Positions 1 to 7,935 of a stretch of 64,000 nt of DNA are shown here, piece after piece. Source of the DNA: Pseudogracilibacillus sp037892545 (GTDB lineage Bacteria > Bacillota > Bacilli > Bacillales > Amphibacillaceae). The translations under genes were made by a program, and so were the position numbers. The notes beneath the pieces were generated by a model. It searched no databases and had not been told where the DNA came from. It saw nothing but the letters and a program-made list of their open reading frames with translations. The stretch covers positions 1-64,000 of the forward strand of contig NZ_JBBKBG010000009.1 in assembly GCF_037892545.1 (NCBI RefSeq), written 5' to 3'. The stretch's first letter is position 1. The number at the start of each line of letters is the position of its first letter.

Positions 1-1
1 G

Positions 2-40
2 AAATCATTTTGTTTCTACATATAAACAAAATGATTTTTT
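2..40. terminator. Intrinsic terminator
   Basis: A perfect 14-bp inverted repeat, AAATCATTTTGTTT at 2-15 and its complement at 24-37, is followed by a T-run. It probably ends a gene to the left of the window. Confidence 0.75.
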
Positions 41-157
41 ATTCAGTTTTAATTTTAATAAATTGTGACAAAATGTAATTCAACCTTTTATACTATGAAC
101 GATTACATAATCTTTATAACACATTTATGTTTGTGCGCATTTTTGGGGGGAATTGTA

Positions 158-2179
158 GTGAGAAAATGGCTATTATGTTTTTTATTTTTATCTTTATTTA
201 TACTTAGTAGTTGTTCCTTTCAAACGCCTAACCCTACAGATGAGTTAAATACATATTTAAACCACTGGAAAAATGAACGCTTTTCAGATATGTATGACAT
301 GTTATCTGCGGAATCGAAAGAACAATATGAAAAAGAAGAATTTATTCAAAGATACGAAAAAATATACGAAGATATTTCTGCTAATGATTTAAAATTTTCA
401 TACATTCAATTGTCGAATGATGAATTAAAAGAAATAAAACAAAATAAGGAAGGTAAGATTCCATTAGAGGTTGAAATGGATTCAGTAGCAGGGATTATTA
501 CATTCGTACAAGATATTGATGTAACGTATGAAGAACAAGATGAGGAGGAAAATTGGGTCATTGATTGGGATCCCGGATTAATTTTCCCTGAACTTGCTGA
601 TGGCGGGAAAGTTCAGATTGACGTGGAGAAACCTAAACGTGGTGAAATTTTAGATCGTAATAAAATGCCATTAGCAATAAATGATATTGCTTATGAAATT
701 GGTATTGTACCAAAAGATTTTGAAAGTGAAGCAGATGAAAAAGAAGAAATTGCCCGATTACTCGGTATCTCTGTTGCAAAAATTGATGAAAAATTAGATG
801 AACCTTGGGTAAAAGAGGACTTTTTCATTCCTTTAAAAGTTATACCTAGATCAGCAAAAGATACATTTAAACAGCTAACACAAATCCCAGCTATATCTTA
901 CACAGAAACATCTGGTAGAACTTATCCTGCTGGCCATGCTGCAGCACATTTAACCGGTTATGTCGGAAAAATTACGTCGGAAGAAATGAAAAAGCATAAA
1001 GATAGAAATTATAGAGAAACAGATTTTATTGGAAAACAAGGATTAGAGCTAACCTTTGAGGAAAAGCTTCGTGGTGAAGAAGGCATTAAAATTTCTGTTA
1101 TTAATGAAGATAAACATAAAACTACTATTGCAGAAAAACCTGTTAAAAATGGGGAAACGATACAATTAACCATCGACGTTAATGCACAAGATAAATTATA
1201 TGATTCCCTCGAAGGGAATCCCGGAACCGCTGCTGCTGTCGATCCAAAAACGGGAGAAATAATTGCAATGATAAGTAGCCCTGGATTTAATCCAAATGAT
1301 TTTACTTACGGAATTACACAAGCTAATTGGGATGAATTAATGAACGATCCATTAGAACCATTTGTCAATCGCTTTGCAGCAACATATGCCCCTGGATCTG
1401 TTATGAAAACTATCACTGCTGCCGTTGGATTAGAAAATGGCGTAATTAAACCAAATGATGGTTTAACCATCAATGGATTAACTTGGGGAAAAGAAGACTG
1501 GGGAGGACAAACAGTTACAAGGGTTTCAAGTTCTGGTGGTCCAGTCGACTTGCGAGATGCGTTAATTCGTTCCGATAATATTTACTTTGCACAGCAAACT
1601 GTTAAAATGGGGTCCAAAAAATATGTCGAAGGTTTAAAGGAATATGGTTTTGAAGAAAAATTACCTTTACCAATTACGATTCGACCATCACAAATTTCCA
1701 ATGACGAAGAAGGTATTCGAGATGAAATATTATTAGCTCATACGAGTTATGGACAAGGTGAAATTGAAGTAAGTGCACTTCATGTCGCCTTAACATATAC
1801 GCCGATTATAAATGATGGAAATATGGTAAAACCAATTCTTTTAACTTCTGATAAAAAAGGACAAGTTTGGAAAGAAAATGTCTTAAGCAAAGAACATGCG
1901 AAAGAATTACATGATGACTTACGCGATGTTGTTCGAATGGGTACCGCAAAAAATATTAATGATGAGAAGTTCCCAATTGCGGGGAAAACCGGTACAGCTG
2001 AACTAAAATCAACAAAGGATGGTACTGGTTCGGAAAACGGTTGGTTTGTCGGTTATCATGCAGAAGATAAAGATCTTATTATTGCTATGATGGCTGAAAA
2101 GTCAGAGAGTATAGGTACGAGTAGTTACGCTTCTAAACAAGTACAAAAAGCATTAAAAGAAATTAAAAAAGGAAAATAA
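158..2179 (+). CDS. pbpC: Penicillin-binding protein, class B transpeptidase (PBP3/PbpC type)
   Basis: A lipid-anchored D,D-transpeptidase that cross-links peptidoglycan on the outer face of the membrane. I chose the GTG start at 158 because GGGGGG lies just upstream and the protein then opens with a clean lipoprotein signal ending in LSSC. The frame is open back to 65, but that extension looks spurious. After the signal come a MecA_N/NTF2-like domain (about residues 30-140), a dimerisation domain, and a transpeptidase domain with SVMK (Ser about 414), SDN (about 472) and KTG (about 610). The length of 673 residues fits B. subtilis PbpC. Proteins of this architecture are often low-affinity PBPs, but resistance cannot be read from the sequence. 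It is a single gene with its own terminator. Confidence 0.9.
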   Translation: MRKWLLCFLFLSLFILSSCSFQTPNPTDELNTYLNHWKNERFSDMYDMLSAESKEQYEKEEFIQRYEKIYEDISANDLKFSYIQLSNDELKEIKQNKEGKIPLEVEMDSVAGIITFVQDIDVTYEEQDEEENWVIDWDPGLIFPELADGGKVQIDVEKPKRGEILDRNKMPLAINDIAYEIGIVPKDFESEADEKEEIARLLGISVAKIDEKLDEPWVKEDFFIPLKVIPRSAKDTFKQLTQIPAISYTETSGRTYPAGHAAAHLTGYVGKITSEEMKKHKDRNYRETDFIGKQGLELTFEEKLRGEEGIKISVINEDKHKTTIAEKPVKNGETIQLTIDVNAQDKLYDSLEGNPGTAAAVDPKTGEIIAMISSPGFNPNDFTYGITQANWDELMNDPLEPFVNRFAATYAPGSVMKTITAAVGLENGVIKPNDGLTINGLTWGKEDWGGQTVTRVSSSGGPVDLRDALIRSDNIYFAQQTVKMGSKKYVEGLKEYGFEEKLPLPITIRPSQISNDEEGIRDEILLAHTSYGQGEIEVSALHVALTYTPIINDGNMVKPILLTSDKKGQVWKENVLSKEHAKELHDDLRDVVRMGTAKNINDEKFPIAGKTGTAELKSTKDGTGSENGWFVGYHAEDKDLIIAMMAEKSESIGTSSYASKQVQKALKEIKKGK

Positions 2180-2187
2180 CTTTTTAT

Positions 2188-2232
2188 ACACTACTATTCA
2201 TGTATATAAACCATTGGATAGTAGTGTTTTTT
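2188..2232 (+). terminator. Terminator of the PBP gene
   Basis: ACACTACTAT at 2188-2197 pairs with ATAGTAGTGT at 2218-2227, and six T follow. Confidence 0.85.
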
Positions 2233-2248
2233 CATAGTTTTTTAAACA

Positions 2249-2288
2249 AAAAAGAGAACTCCTATTGTCCAATAATAGAAATTCTCTC
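2249..2288 (-). terminator. Terminator of the IDEAL-domain gene
   Basis: On the minus strand AGAGAA...TTCTCT closes a hairpin with an imperfect inner stem, followed by a T-run. It lies directly after the stop at 2290. Confidence 0.75.
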
Positions 2289-2289
2289 A

Positions 2290-2742
2290 TTATAATAATT
2301 TAGTTAAATATTGAAACATTTTCTCATCCTTCTCATCTAACGCTTTATCTATTAAACGTATAATATTTTGTTTTTCTAATTGTTTTATAATGCTTGAAGT
2401 TTGATCATCAATTTTCTCTTCATATTTTTTCTGTTTTTCCATTTTTTTATCATAATACGGCTTTATAATATCATCTAATTGGTTCATAAAGTCCTCTAAC
2501 GTTGTTAGCTTTTTCATGGTTAAATACACAATATCTTTCCCATTTTGGAAGGCAAATTTTGTCTCCGTATTTACAACTTGCTTCGTCTTTCGATTAACTA
2601 AAATTTCTTGTCCTTCTATCGGAATAAAATGATATACCTTTTTATTAATAATTAACGAAAAATACTGATACGCTAAAATAACTCTAATATATTCACTATT
2701 CATCTTTATATAATAAGGTTTTAATAATTTTACTGTCACCAT
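2290..2742 (-). CDS. IDEAL-domain protein of unknown function
   Basis: A 150-residue soluble protein. The last 25 residues (LIDKALDEKDEKMFQYLTKLL region) fit the IDEAL domain, a short Bacillales motif named for its conserved I-D-x-A-L core. The first 90 residues form a beta-rich region I do not recognise, followed by a Lys/Glu-rich helical linker (about 95-120) that could be coiled. There is no signal peptide or membrane segment. The start has an AGGAGGTGG Shine-Dalgarno sequence. IDEAL-domain proteins are small accessory proteins, often of unknown role, so I assign no function. The gene is followed by its own terminator. Confidence 0.75.
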   Translation of the reverse strand: MVTVKLLKPYYIKMNSEYIRVILAYQYFSLIINKKVYHFIPIEGQEILVNRKTKQVVNTETKFAFQNGKDIVYLTMKKLTTLEDFMNQLDDIIKPYYDKKMEKQKKYEEKIDDQTSSIIKQLEKQNIIRLIDKALDEKDEKMFQYLTKLL

Positions 2743-2829
2743 TTTGCCACCTCCTATATAACTTTTATGGTAGTTGATTAATTTTACTATATTTTCTGAA
2801 TAATTTCAATAGTTTTATAACGTTTCGTT

Positions 2830-3840
2830 TTAATTTTCTTTCTTTTTATTGGCATATAGTCGTAATATGTTATCAATTTGTTGTTGTACGAGCTTAATTT
2901 CTTTTAGTTGGTGAACTCCATCTTTCATTTCTTGCTTATAAGCCTTTTCGATTCGTTGAATTTCATCCGCATATTTTTCATCTGTTCCAGGTGTTAATGC
3001 AATATCATATAAATCAATAACGATATCTTCTTTTCGCGTAGGATGAAATTCATGTGGAGGGGTACTATCAAACATACAAAGTTGCAAATCTCTAATAATA
3101 ATCATATCAATACTATCCGGATCGAAACTACAACGATACAGTTCCACATCTAAATGATAGGTGATACATTGTTCCACAATTTGTTTCATAAAATGTGATT
3201 TCCCGGTTCCTGCTCTTCCTTTTATAAAATAACGATGTTGTAAAGGTTCAATTAAAGCTTTCACATAATCTGTCGTACCATCAGGTGTTTTCGTCCCAAA
3301 TAGACGTTCATATATAACCGCTTGATCCTTTTTCTTCTGTACATCCGAAAATAACTCTGTAATAGTACGATTAATTTCCGCATCTGCTTGTTGAAAACTC
3401 ATTTCATTTAAAAATAAATTTTCCAATGTATCATGAATCATTAAACTCTTTTCAAACTTTTCATACGTTTTCTCACATATTTGCTTGATGGAATCTTCTA
3501 ATTGTTCTATATCCTGTAATAGTGTTTGGTCCATCCCTTGAGTGAAATCTATTAGATTAACTTCCCTGTTAATATAATAGTCATCCATAAAAGCGATAGA
3601 ATAGTCTCTTACAATAATACCCTCTATGAAATTTTTTCCAAAAGGACTCATCACCACTTCAACTTGGCCAAACCCGTCAAACATAGCAATAACATCTTGA
3701 AGTAATTGGGAGGTTAAAGAAAGGGAAGGGTGTTTGAAAACATATACATCCTCCACATCCTTCGCATTCGATTCCCAATAATTTACCATTCCCTTTGCTG
3801 TATGGCCCCTTGCATAATAATACAACTTATTCTTCAACAT
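2830..3840 (-). CDS. Tandem P-loop ATPase (PRK06851-like), first P-loop degenerate
   Basis: A 336-residue cytosolic protein. The second half has a clear Walker A, GRAGTGKS (about residue 210), then a short strand rich in Cys/Ser-Asp motifs and an ELYRCSFDPDSIDMIIIRD segment. The N-terminal half repeats the same design: YYYARGHTAKG, then VYVFKHPSLSLTSQLL where the first Walker A would be, then a MSPFGKNFIEGIIVRDYSIAFMDD segment. From memory, PRK06851-type proteins carry two P-loops, so the first one appears lost here. AAAGGTG precedes the ATG. The nucleotide-kinase label some databases use is unproven, and I infer only ATP or GTP binding by the C-terminal half. Confidence 0.7.
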   Translation of the reverse strand: MLKNKLYYYARGHTAKGMVNYWESNAKDVEDVYVFKHPSLSLTSQLLQDVIAMFDGFGQVEVVMSPFGKNFIEGIIVRDYSIAFMDDYYINREVNLIDFTQGMDQTLLQDIEQLEDSIKQICEKTYEKFEKSLMIHDTLENLFLNEMSFQQADAEINRTITELFSDVQKKKDQAVIYERLFGTKTPDGTTDYVKALIEPLQHRYFIKGRAGTGKSHFMKQIVEQCITYHLDVELYRCSFDPDSIDMIIIRDLQLCMFDSTPPHEFHPTRKEDIVIDLYDIALTPGTDEKYADEIQRIEKAYKQEMKDGVHQLKEIKLVQQQIDNILRLYANKKKEN

Positions 3841-3904
3841 TAAACACCTTTCATTTCATCAAGATACTTATATCGTATGATTCTAATAAAGTATATGTGC
3901 TCTT

Positions 3905-4261
3905 TTATAAATTTAGTACTTCTCTTTCTTCATCTGTAAAAACACGTGATCTCGTTAAAAATCTTTTTCCTTCTGGACCTTCTAATGAAAACATGCCGCC
4001 TCTTCCATCGACAACATCAATAATTAATTGTGTATGTTTCCAATACTCATATTGATCTTTGGACATATAAAATGGTGTATCGTCAATTTCACCTAATAAG
4101 ACATCAGATTCCCCGACTCGAAACTCTCCACGCGGGTAACACATCGGAGAACTACCGTCACAACATCCGCCGGACTGATGGAACATTAAATCACCATGTA
4201 TCGCCTTCAATTTTTCAATCAATTCTATCGCCGCTTCTGTCGCAACAACTTTTTCTACCAT
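3905..4261 (-). CDS. DUF779 protein, aldehyde dehydrogenase partner
   Basis: A 118-residue protein of the DUF779 (COG3564) family. It has the family's Cys-rich stretch HQSGGCCDGSSPMCYP (about residues 30-45) and the C-terminal FSLEGPEGKRF segment. The family is found next to ExaC/AldB-type acetaldehyde dehydrogenases, as here, where the dehydrogenase gene lies just upstream. The function is unknown, and the paired cysteines suggest metal or redox chemistry. I take ATG 4261, six bases after AGGTG, rather than the in-frame GTG at 4270. A long hairpin separates it from the dehydrogenase gene and could lower its expression. Confidence 0.85.
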   Translation of the reverse strand: MVEKVVATEAAIELIEKLKAIHGDLMFHQSGGCCDGSSPMCYPRGEFRVGESDVLLGEIDDTPFYMSKDQYEYWKHTQLIIDVVDGRGGMFSLEGPEGKRFLTRSRVFTDEEREVLNL

Positions 4262-4287
4262 TATCCTCACCTCTCCGATTTTTATAC

Positions 4288-4365
4288 GGAAAAACCCGTA
4301 AACAAGTCACTTTGTGGGTGACCTGTATATAGCATACTCCCACTTTCCTGTTTACGGGTTTTTCC
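4288..4365 (-). terminator. Long hairpin between aldehyde dehydrogenase and DUF779 genes
   Basis: A perfect 17-bp inverted repeat (GGAAAAACCCGTAAACA at 4288-4304, complement at 4349-4365) encloses a second small stem, GTCAC/GTGAC (4306-4310, 4317-4321). On the minus strand the 3' arm contains GGGTTTTT. It could be a leaky terminator or a processing site between two genes that should be expressed together. Confidence 0.65.
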
Positions 4366-4378
4366 AATTGATATTTAA

Positions 4379-5899
4379 TTAAAATAAACCTGTTGGTTCT
4401 TCACTATAGCTTACTAACAAGTTTTTCGTTTGCTGGTAATGAGCTAACATCATTAAGTGTGTTTCTCTTCCAATACCAGATTTTTTGTATCCACCAAATG
4501 CTGCATGTGCAGGATATGCGTGGTAACAATTCGTCCATACACGTCCAGCTTCAATATTTCGTCCAAAACGGTATGCCTTATTCGTATTACGTGTCCAAAC
4601 TCCTGCCCCTAAACCATACAAAGTATCATTTGCAATCTCTAATGCTTCTTCATCAGATGAGAATGTTGTAACCGCTAAAACAGGGCCAAAAATTTCTTCT
4701 TGGAAAATACGCATATTGTTATTTCCTTTAAATACTGTTGGTTCTACATAATATCCACTATCTAACTCACCTTCTAGATTATTTCGGTTTCCACCAACTA
4801 ATACTTCCGCACCTTCTTCTTTTCCAATATCTAAATAAGATAGAATTTTTTCTAATTGTTCTGCCGAAGCTTGTGCTCCCATCATCGTCTCCGTATCTAA
4901 CGGATGACCAATTTTAATTTGTTTCACTCGTTCGATAGCACGTTCCATAAATTGATCATAAATATCTTCATGAACTAATGCTCTTGATGGACAAGTACAT
5001 ACTTCCCCTTGGTTTAAAGCAAACATTACTAATCCTTCTACGGCTTTATCTAAAAATCCATCCTCTTCATCCATCACGTCTTTGAAGAAAATATTCGGTG
5101 ACTTCCCACCTAACTCTAACGTTACAGGAATAATATTTTCAGATGCATATTGCATAATTAATCTTCCTGTCGTCGTCTCCCCCGTAAATGCTATTTTAGA
5201 AATTCTACTATTGGAGGCTAATGGTTTTCCTGCTTCGACACCGAAACCATTTACAACGTTTAATACTCCTGCTGGTAATAAATCACCAATGATATCTAGT
5301 AATATAAAAATGGAGGCTGGTGTTTGCTCGGCTGGCTTCAATACAATACAATTTCCTGCCGCTAATGCCGGTGCAATTTTCCATGTTGCCATTAAAATTG
5401 GGAAGTTCCAAGGAATAATTTGTCCCACTACCCCTAACGGCTCATGAAAATGATATGCTACAGTATCATTGTCAATTTGACTTAATGTTCCTTCTTGAGA
5501 CCTTATTGCTGAAGCAAAATAGCGAAAATGATCAATCGCTAATGGAATGTCTGCTGCCAATGTTTCTCTTACAGCTTTACCATTGTCCCATGTTTCTGCT
5601 ACTGCTAATCTTTCCAAATTCTCTTCCATTCGATCTGCTATTTTAAGTAAAATATTCGCTCTTTCAGTTGGAGATGTTTCGCCCCATCCTTTTTTCGCTT
5701 TGTGCGCCGCATCTAACGCTAATTCAATATCTTCTTTTGTCGATCTAGCTACTTCACAAAACACTTTACCAGTAACAGGTGTTACATTTTCAAAATATTG
5801 ACCATTCACTGGTGCTACATATTCTCCTCCTATGTAGTTATCATATTTTTCCTTAAAATTAACAATTGCTCCTTCTGTATTTGGATTTGCATATCTCAT
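4379..5899 (-). CDS. NAD-dependent aldehyde (acetaldehyde) dehydrogenase, ExaC/AldB type
   Basis: A 506-residue cytosolic enzyme oxidising aldehydes, probably acetaldehyde, to the acid with NAD. The Rossmann region carries IIPWNFPILM and FTGETTTGR. The catalytic glutamate is in LELGGKSPN and the catalytic cysteine in NQGEVCTCPSRA, the sequence typical of the ExaC/AldB subgroup. ATG 5899 is preceded by AGGAGG; the longer frame to 5950 runs through the operator and is not used. A TTGAAA-17-TAAGAT promoter and a perfect cre site lie upstream, so CcpA repression is expected. The DUF779 gene follows on the same strand. Confidence 0.92.
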   Translation of the reverse strand: MRYANPNTEGAIVNFKEKYDNYIGGEYVAPVNGQYFENVTPVTGKVFCEVARSTKEDIELALDAAHKAKKGWGETSPTERANILLKIADRMEENLERLAVAETWDNGKAVRETLAADIPLAIDHFRYFASAIRSQEGTLSQIDNDTVAYHFHEPLGVVGQIIPWNFPILMATWKIAPALAAGNCIVLKPAEQTPASIFILLDIIGDLLPAGVLNVVNGFGVEAGKPLASNSRISKIAFTGETTTGRLIMQYASENIIPVTLELGGKSPNIFFKDVMDEEDGFLDKAVEGLVMFALNQGEVCTCPSRALVHEDIYDQFMERAIERVKQIKIGHPLDTETMMGAQASAEQLEKILSYLDIGKEEGAEVLVGGNRNNLEGELDSGYYVEPTVFKGNNNMRIFQEEIFGPVLAVTTFSSDEEALEIANDTLYGLGAGVWTRNTNKAYRFGRNIEAGRVWTNCYHAYPAHAAFGGYKKSGIGRETHLMMLAHYQQTKNLLVSYSEEPTGLF

Positions 5900-5922
5900 A
5901 CTCCATCCTCCTAACCTATATT

Positions 5923-5936
5923 TGTAATCGCTTACA
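5923..5936 (-). promoter_or_regulatory. cre site (CcpA operator) of the aldehyde dehydrogenase gene
   Basis: TGTAATCGCTTACA matches the cre consensus TGWAANCGNTNWCA at every defined position. It lies between the -10 box and the ribosome binding site, where bound CcpA would block elongation. Confidence 0.8.
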
Positions 5937-5967
5937 ATGAGTGAAAACACATTGTAAACTTAATTTT

Positions 5968-5996
5968 ATCTTAACAGTAATGAATTGTTTTTTCAA
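5968..5996 (-). promoter_or_regulatory. SigA promoter of the aldehyde dehydrogenase gene
   Basis: The -35 TTGAAA (5991-5996), a 17-bp spacer and the -10 TAAGAT (5968-5973), read on the minus strand. Confidence 0.7.
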
Positions 5997-6116
5997 TTAT
6001 TTGAATCTTTTATCCACCAATTTTTTGTGAAATTTTACGAACCTATAAATCTTTTTGTGATCGACGAACAAGGTACCATGACGTAAACCTTCCCTTTTTT
6101 CACCGTTAAGAGATTT

Positions 6117-6162
6117 AAAAAATCACTCGGTATAAAAACGAATAGTGTACACGAGCGATTTT
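6117..6162 (-). terminator. Terminator of the CynX-type transporter gene
   Basis: AAAATC-CTCG and CGAG-GATTTT arms with one mismatch. The minus-strand 3' arm runs into GATTTTTT. Confidence 0.7.
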
Positions 6163-6177
6163 ATGTTTGTCCATTAT

Positions 6178-7386
6178 TTATTTCTGTAGTACATATCGAT
6201 CTTTCCCTGCTTGATATCCAAATAGTAATACAGCAATTAATATAATAATGACACCAACTAATGGTATCGTCCAATTATGTGTAACATCGTACAAATACCC
6301 TGCTACAATCGGACCAAACGCTGCTACAATATATCCGACAGATTGCGCCATTCCTGATAATTCAGAAGCATCTTTTGCATTTTGGGCACGAATGGATAAA
6401 AACAGGAGAGATAACGCAAAATTCGCGCTAGAACCAATTCCAATAATCATTACGGAAATGAGCGTAATCGTCCAACTCGTCTGTAAAATTAATCCTATCA
6501 TTCCAATAATAAAAAATATATTAACGAAAAGAACAATCAAACTTTGACGTTTAAAACGAATGGCAAACATTGGAATCGTGAAACTAACAGGAATGGCAAC
6601 AAGTTGGAACAAAGCTAAAACAAATCCAGCATTTGTTGGATTTAATCCATCATCAATCATTATTTCAGGTAGCCATGATATTAATATGTAAAATAAAGAA
6701 GATTGCAAACCCATGAACAGAGCGATTTTCCATGCAAAACCATCCTTCCAGATTCCACCGCTTCGTTGACCATATTCCAAATATGGCATACTAGATTCCT
6801 TTTCTCCTTTTTTCCCCTTTAAAATAAATAGCCATACAATAAAAGCAATTACCGCTGGAAGGACCCAAATGAATAATGCCCATTGCCACCCTAATTTCAT
6901 TCCTTCAGCAATTGGCACGCTTACTGCCGAACCAGCTGTTGCAAATAACGACATCGACGTTGTATACAAACTTGTCATTAATGCCACTTTAGCTGGAAAA
7001 TTTTCTTTGATCACACCTGGTAACAAAACATTCAACACTGCAATTCCTAGACCGACTAATAATGTTCCTGTAAATAAAAAGAACGATAAGGAAATAGTCC
7101 GTAAACTAATACCACTAATTAAAATAAGTAAGCCTATCGTTAAAGTGATTTCGTTCGTCCATCTATTAGCTATTCTCGGAACGAGTGGAGACATGATTGC
7201 AAAAGCAATTAAAGGCAAACTCGTCAAAAAGGCAATTGCCCAATTCGGAAATCCTATATCATCTCGTACCATACCTATAACCGGTCCAACCGATGTAATG
7301 GCTGGTCTTAAATTAAATGCAACCAAAATGATTCCGATAAATAATAGTATTTGTCTATGTTGTATATTATTATTTTCTTGTTTCAT
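6178..7386 (-). CDS. MFS transporter, CynX/NimT family
   Basis: A 402-residue protein with about 12 hydrophobic segments. The first helix contains AFNLRPAITSVGP, the hallmark of CynX/NimT (cyanate or nitroimidazole transporter-like) MFS proteins such as B. subtilis YycB and YfhI. A charged KGKKGEKESS loop near residue 190 separates the two six-helix halves. The substrate is unknown; family members move small anions or drugs, with export most likely. It is a single gene with its own terminator. A CynX-type gene (yfhI) also sits in this region in B. subtilis, so it may be that gene moved within a rearranged block. Confidence 0.85.
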   Translation of the reverse strand: MKQENNNIQHRQILLFIGIILVAFNLRPAITSVGPVIGMVRDDIGFPNWAIAFLTSLPLIAFAIMSPLVPRIANRWTNEITLTIGLLILISGISLRTISLSFFLFTGTLLVGLGIAVLNVLLPGVIKENFPAKVALMTSLYTTSMSLFATAGSAVSVPIAEGMKLGWQWALFIWVLPAVIAFIVWLFILKGKKGEKESSMPYLEYGQRSGGIWKDGFAWKIALFMGLQSSLFYILISWLPEIMIDDGLNPTNAGFVLALFQLVAIPVSFTIPMFAIRFKRQSLIVLFVNIFFIIGMIGLILQTSWTITLISVMIIGIGSSANFALSLLFLSIRAQNAKDASELSGMAQSVGYIVAAFGPIVAGYLYDVTHNWTIPLVGVIIILIAVLLFGYQAGKDRYVLQK

Positions 7387-7473
7387 AGGATACCCCTTTC
7401 TAACAATTAATCATAACATACAACGAATAATTATAGGTCCTGTTTGTTTTTCGTTTCGACATATTTTTCAATG

Positions 7474-7501
7474 TTCAACACGATATGATTCATGGTATAA
7501 T
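7474..7501 (+). promoter_or_regulatory. Promoter of ygzB-pabBC
   Basis: TATAAT at 7496-7501 with a weak -35 TTCAAC at 7474-7479 (16-bp spacer), about 30 bases ahead of the ygzB start. Confidence 0.55.
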
Positions 7502-7530
7502 ACGAATGATGAGTTAGAGGAGGATTTATA

Positions 7531-7923
7531 TTGGCAGAAAAATTAGTATATAAAAATAGAATCAATAGGATCCGAAGCTTTGCATTAAGTTTAATTTTCA
7601 TTGGAATTGGCGTAATGTATATCGGAATTTTATTGAAAAAAACACCATGGTTAATGGTGACATTTTTTGTCCTTGGGATTCTATTTATCATTTTTAGTAC
7701 GGTCGTTTATTTCTGGATTGGTTTACTTTCGACACGGGCGATACCAATTATTTGTCCAAGTTGTGAAAAACCAACTAAAATGCTCGGGCGTGTAGATGCA
7801 TGTATGCACTGTCGTCAACCATTAACATTAGATAAAAATCTAGAAGGAAAAGAATTTGACGAAAAATATAATAGTGCTGCATATCGTAAACAGTTAAAGA
7901 AAGAAAAACAACAATCGGAATAA
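7531..7923 (+). CDS. ygzB: UPF0295 membrane protein YgzB
   Basis: A 130-residue protein with two N-terminal membrane helices (about 15-35 and 42-65), then a cytosolic zinc-ribbon-like part with CPSC (about residue 75) and CMHC (about 92). This matches the UPF0295/YgzB family of Bacillales. The start is TTG at 7531, five bases after AGGAGG. The function is unknown. In B. subtilis ygzB lies beside perR; here it is in the same neighbourhood but is separated from perR by pabBC. It is almost certainly co-transcribed with pabBC, whose start follows within 13 bases. Confidence 0.85.
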   Translation: MAEKLVYKNRINRIRSFALSLIFIGIGVMYIGILLKKTPWLMVTFFVLGILFIIFSTVVYFWIGLLSTRAIPIICPSCEKPTKMLGRVDACMHCRQPLTLDKNLEGKEFDEKYNSAAYRKQLKKEKQQSE

Positions 7924-7935
7924 ATGGTGAGAAAA

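Noticed and set aside
65..157. N-terminal extension of the PBP
   Set aside because: It would bury the lipoprotein signal; GTG 158 with GGGGGG upstream gives a proper lipobox.
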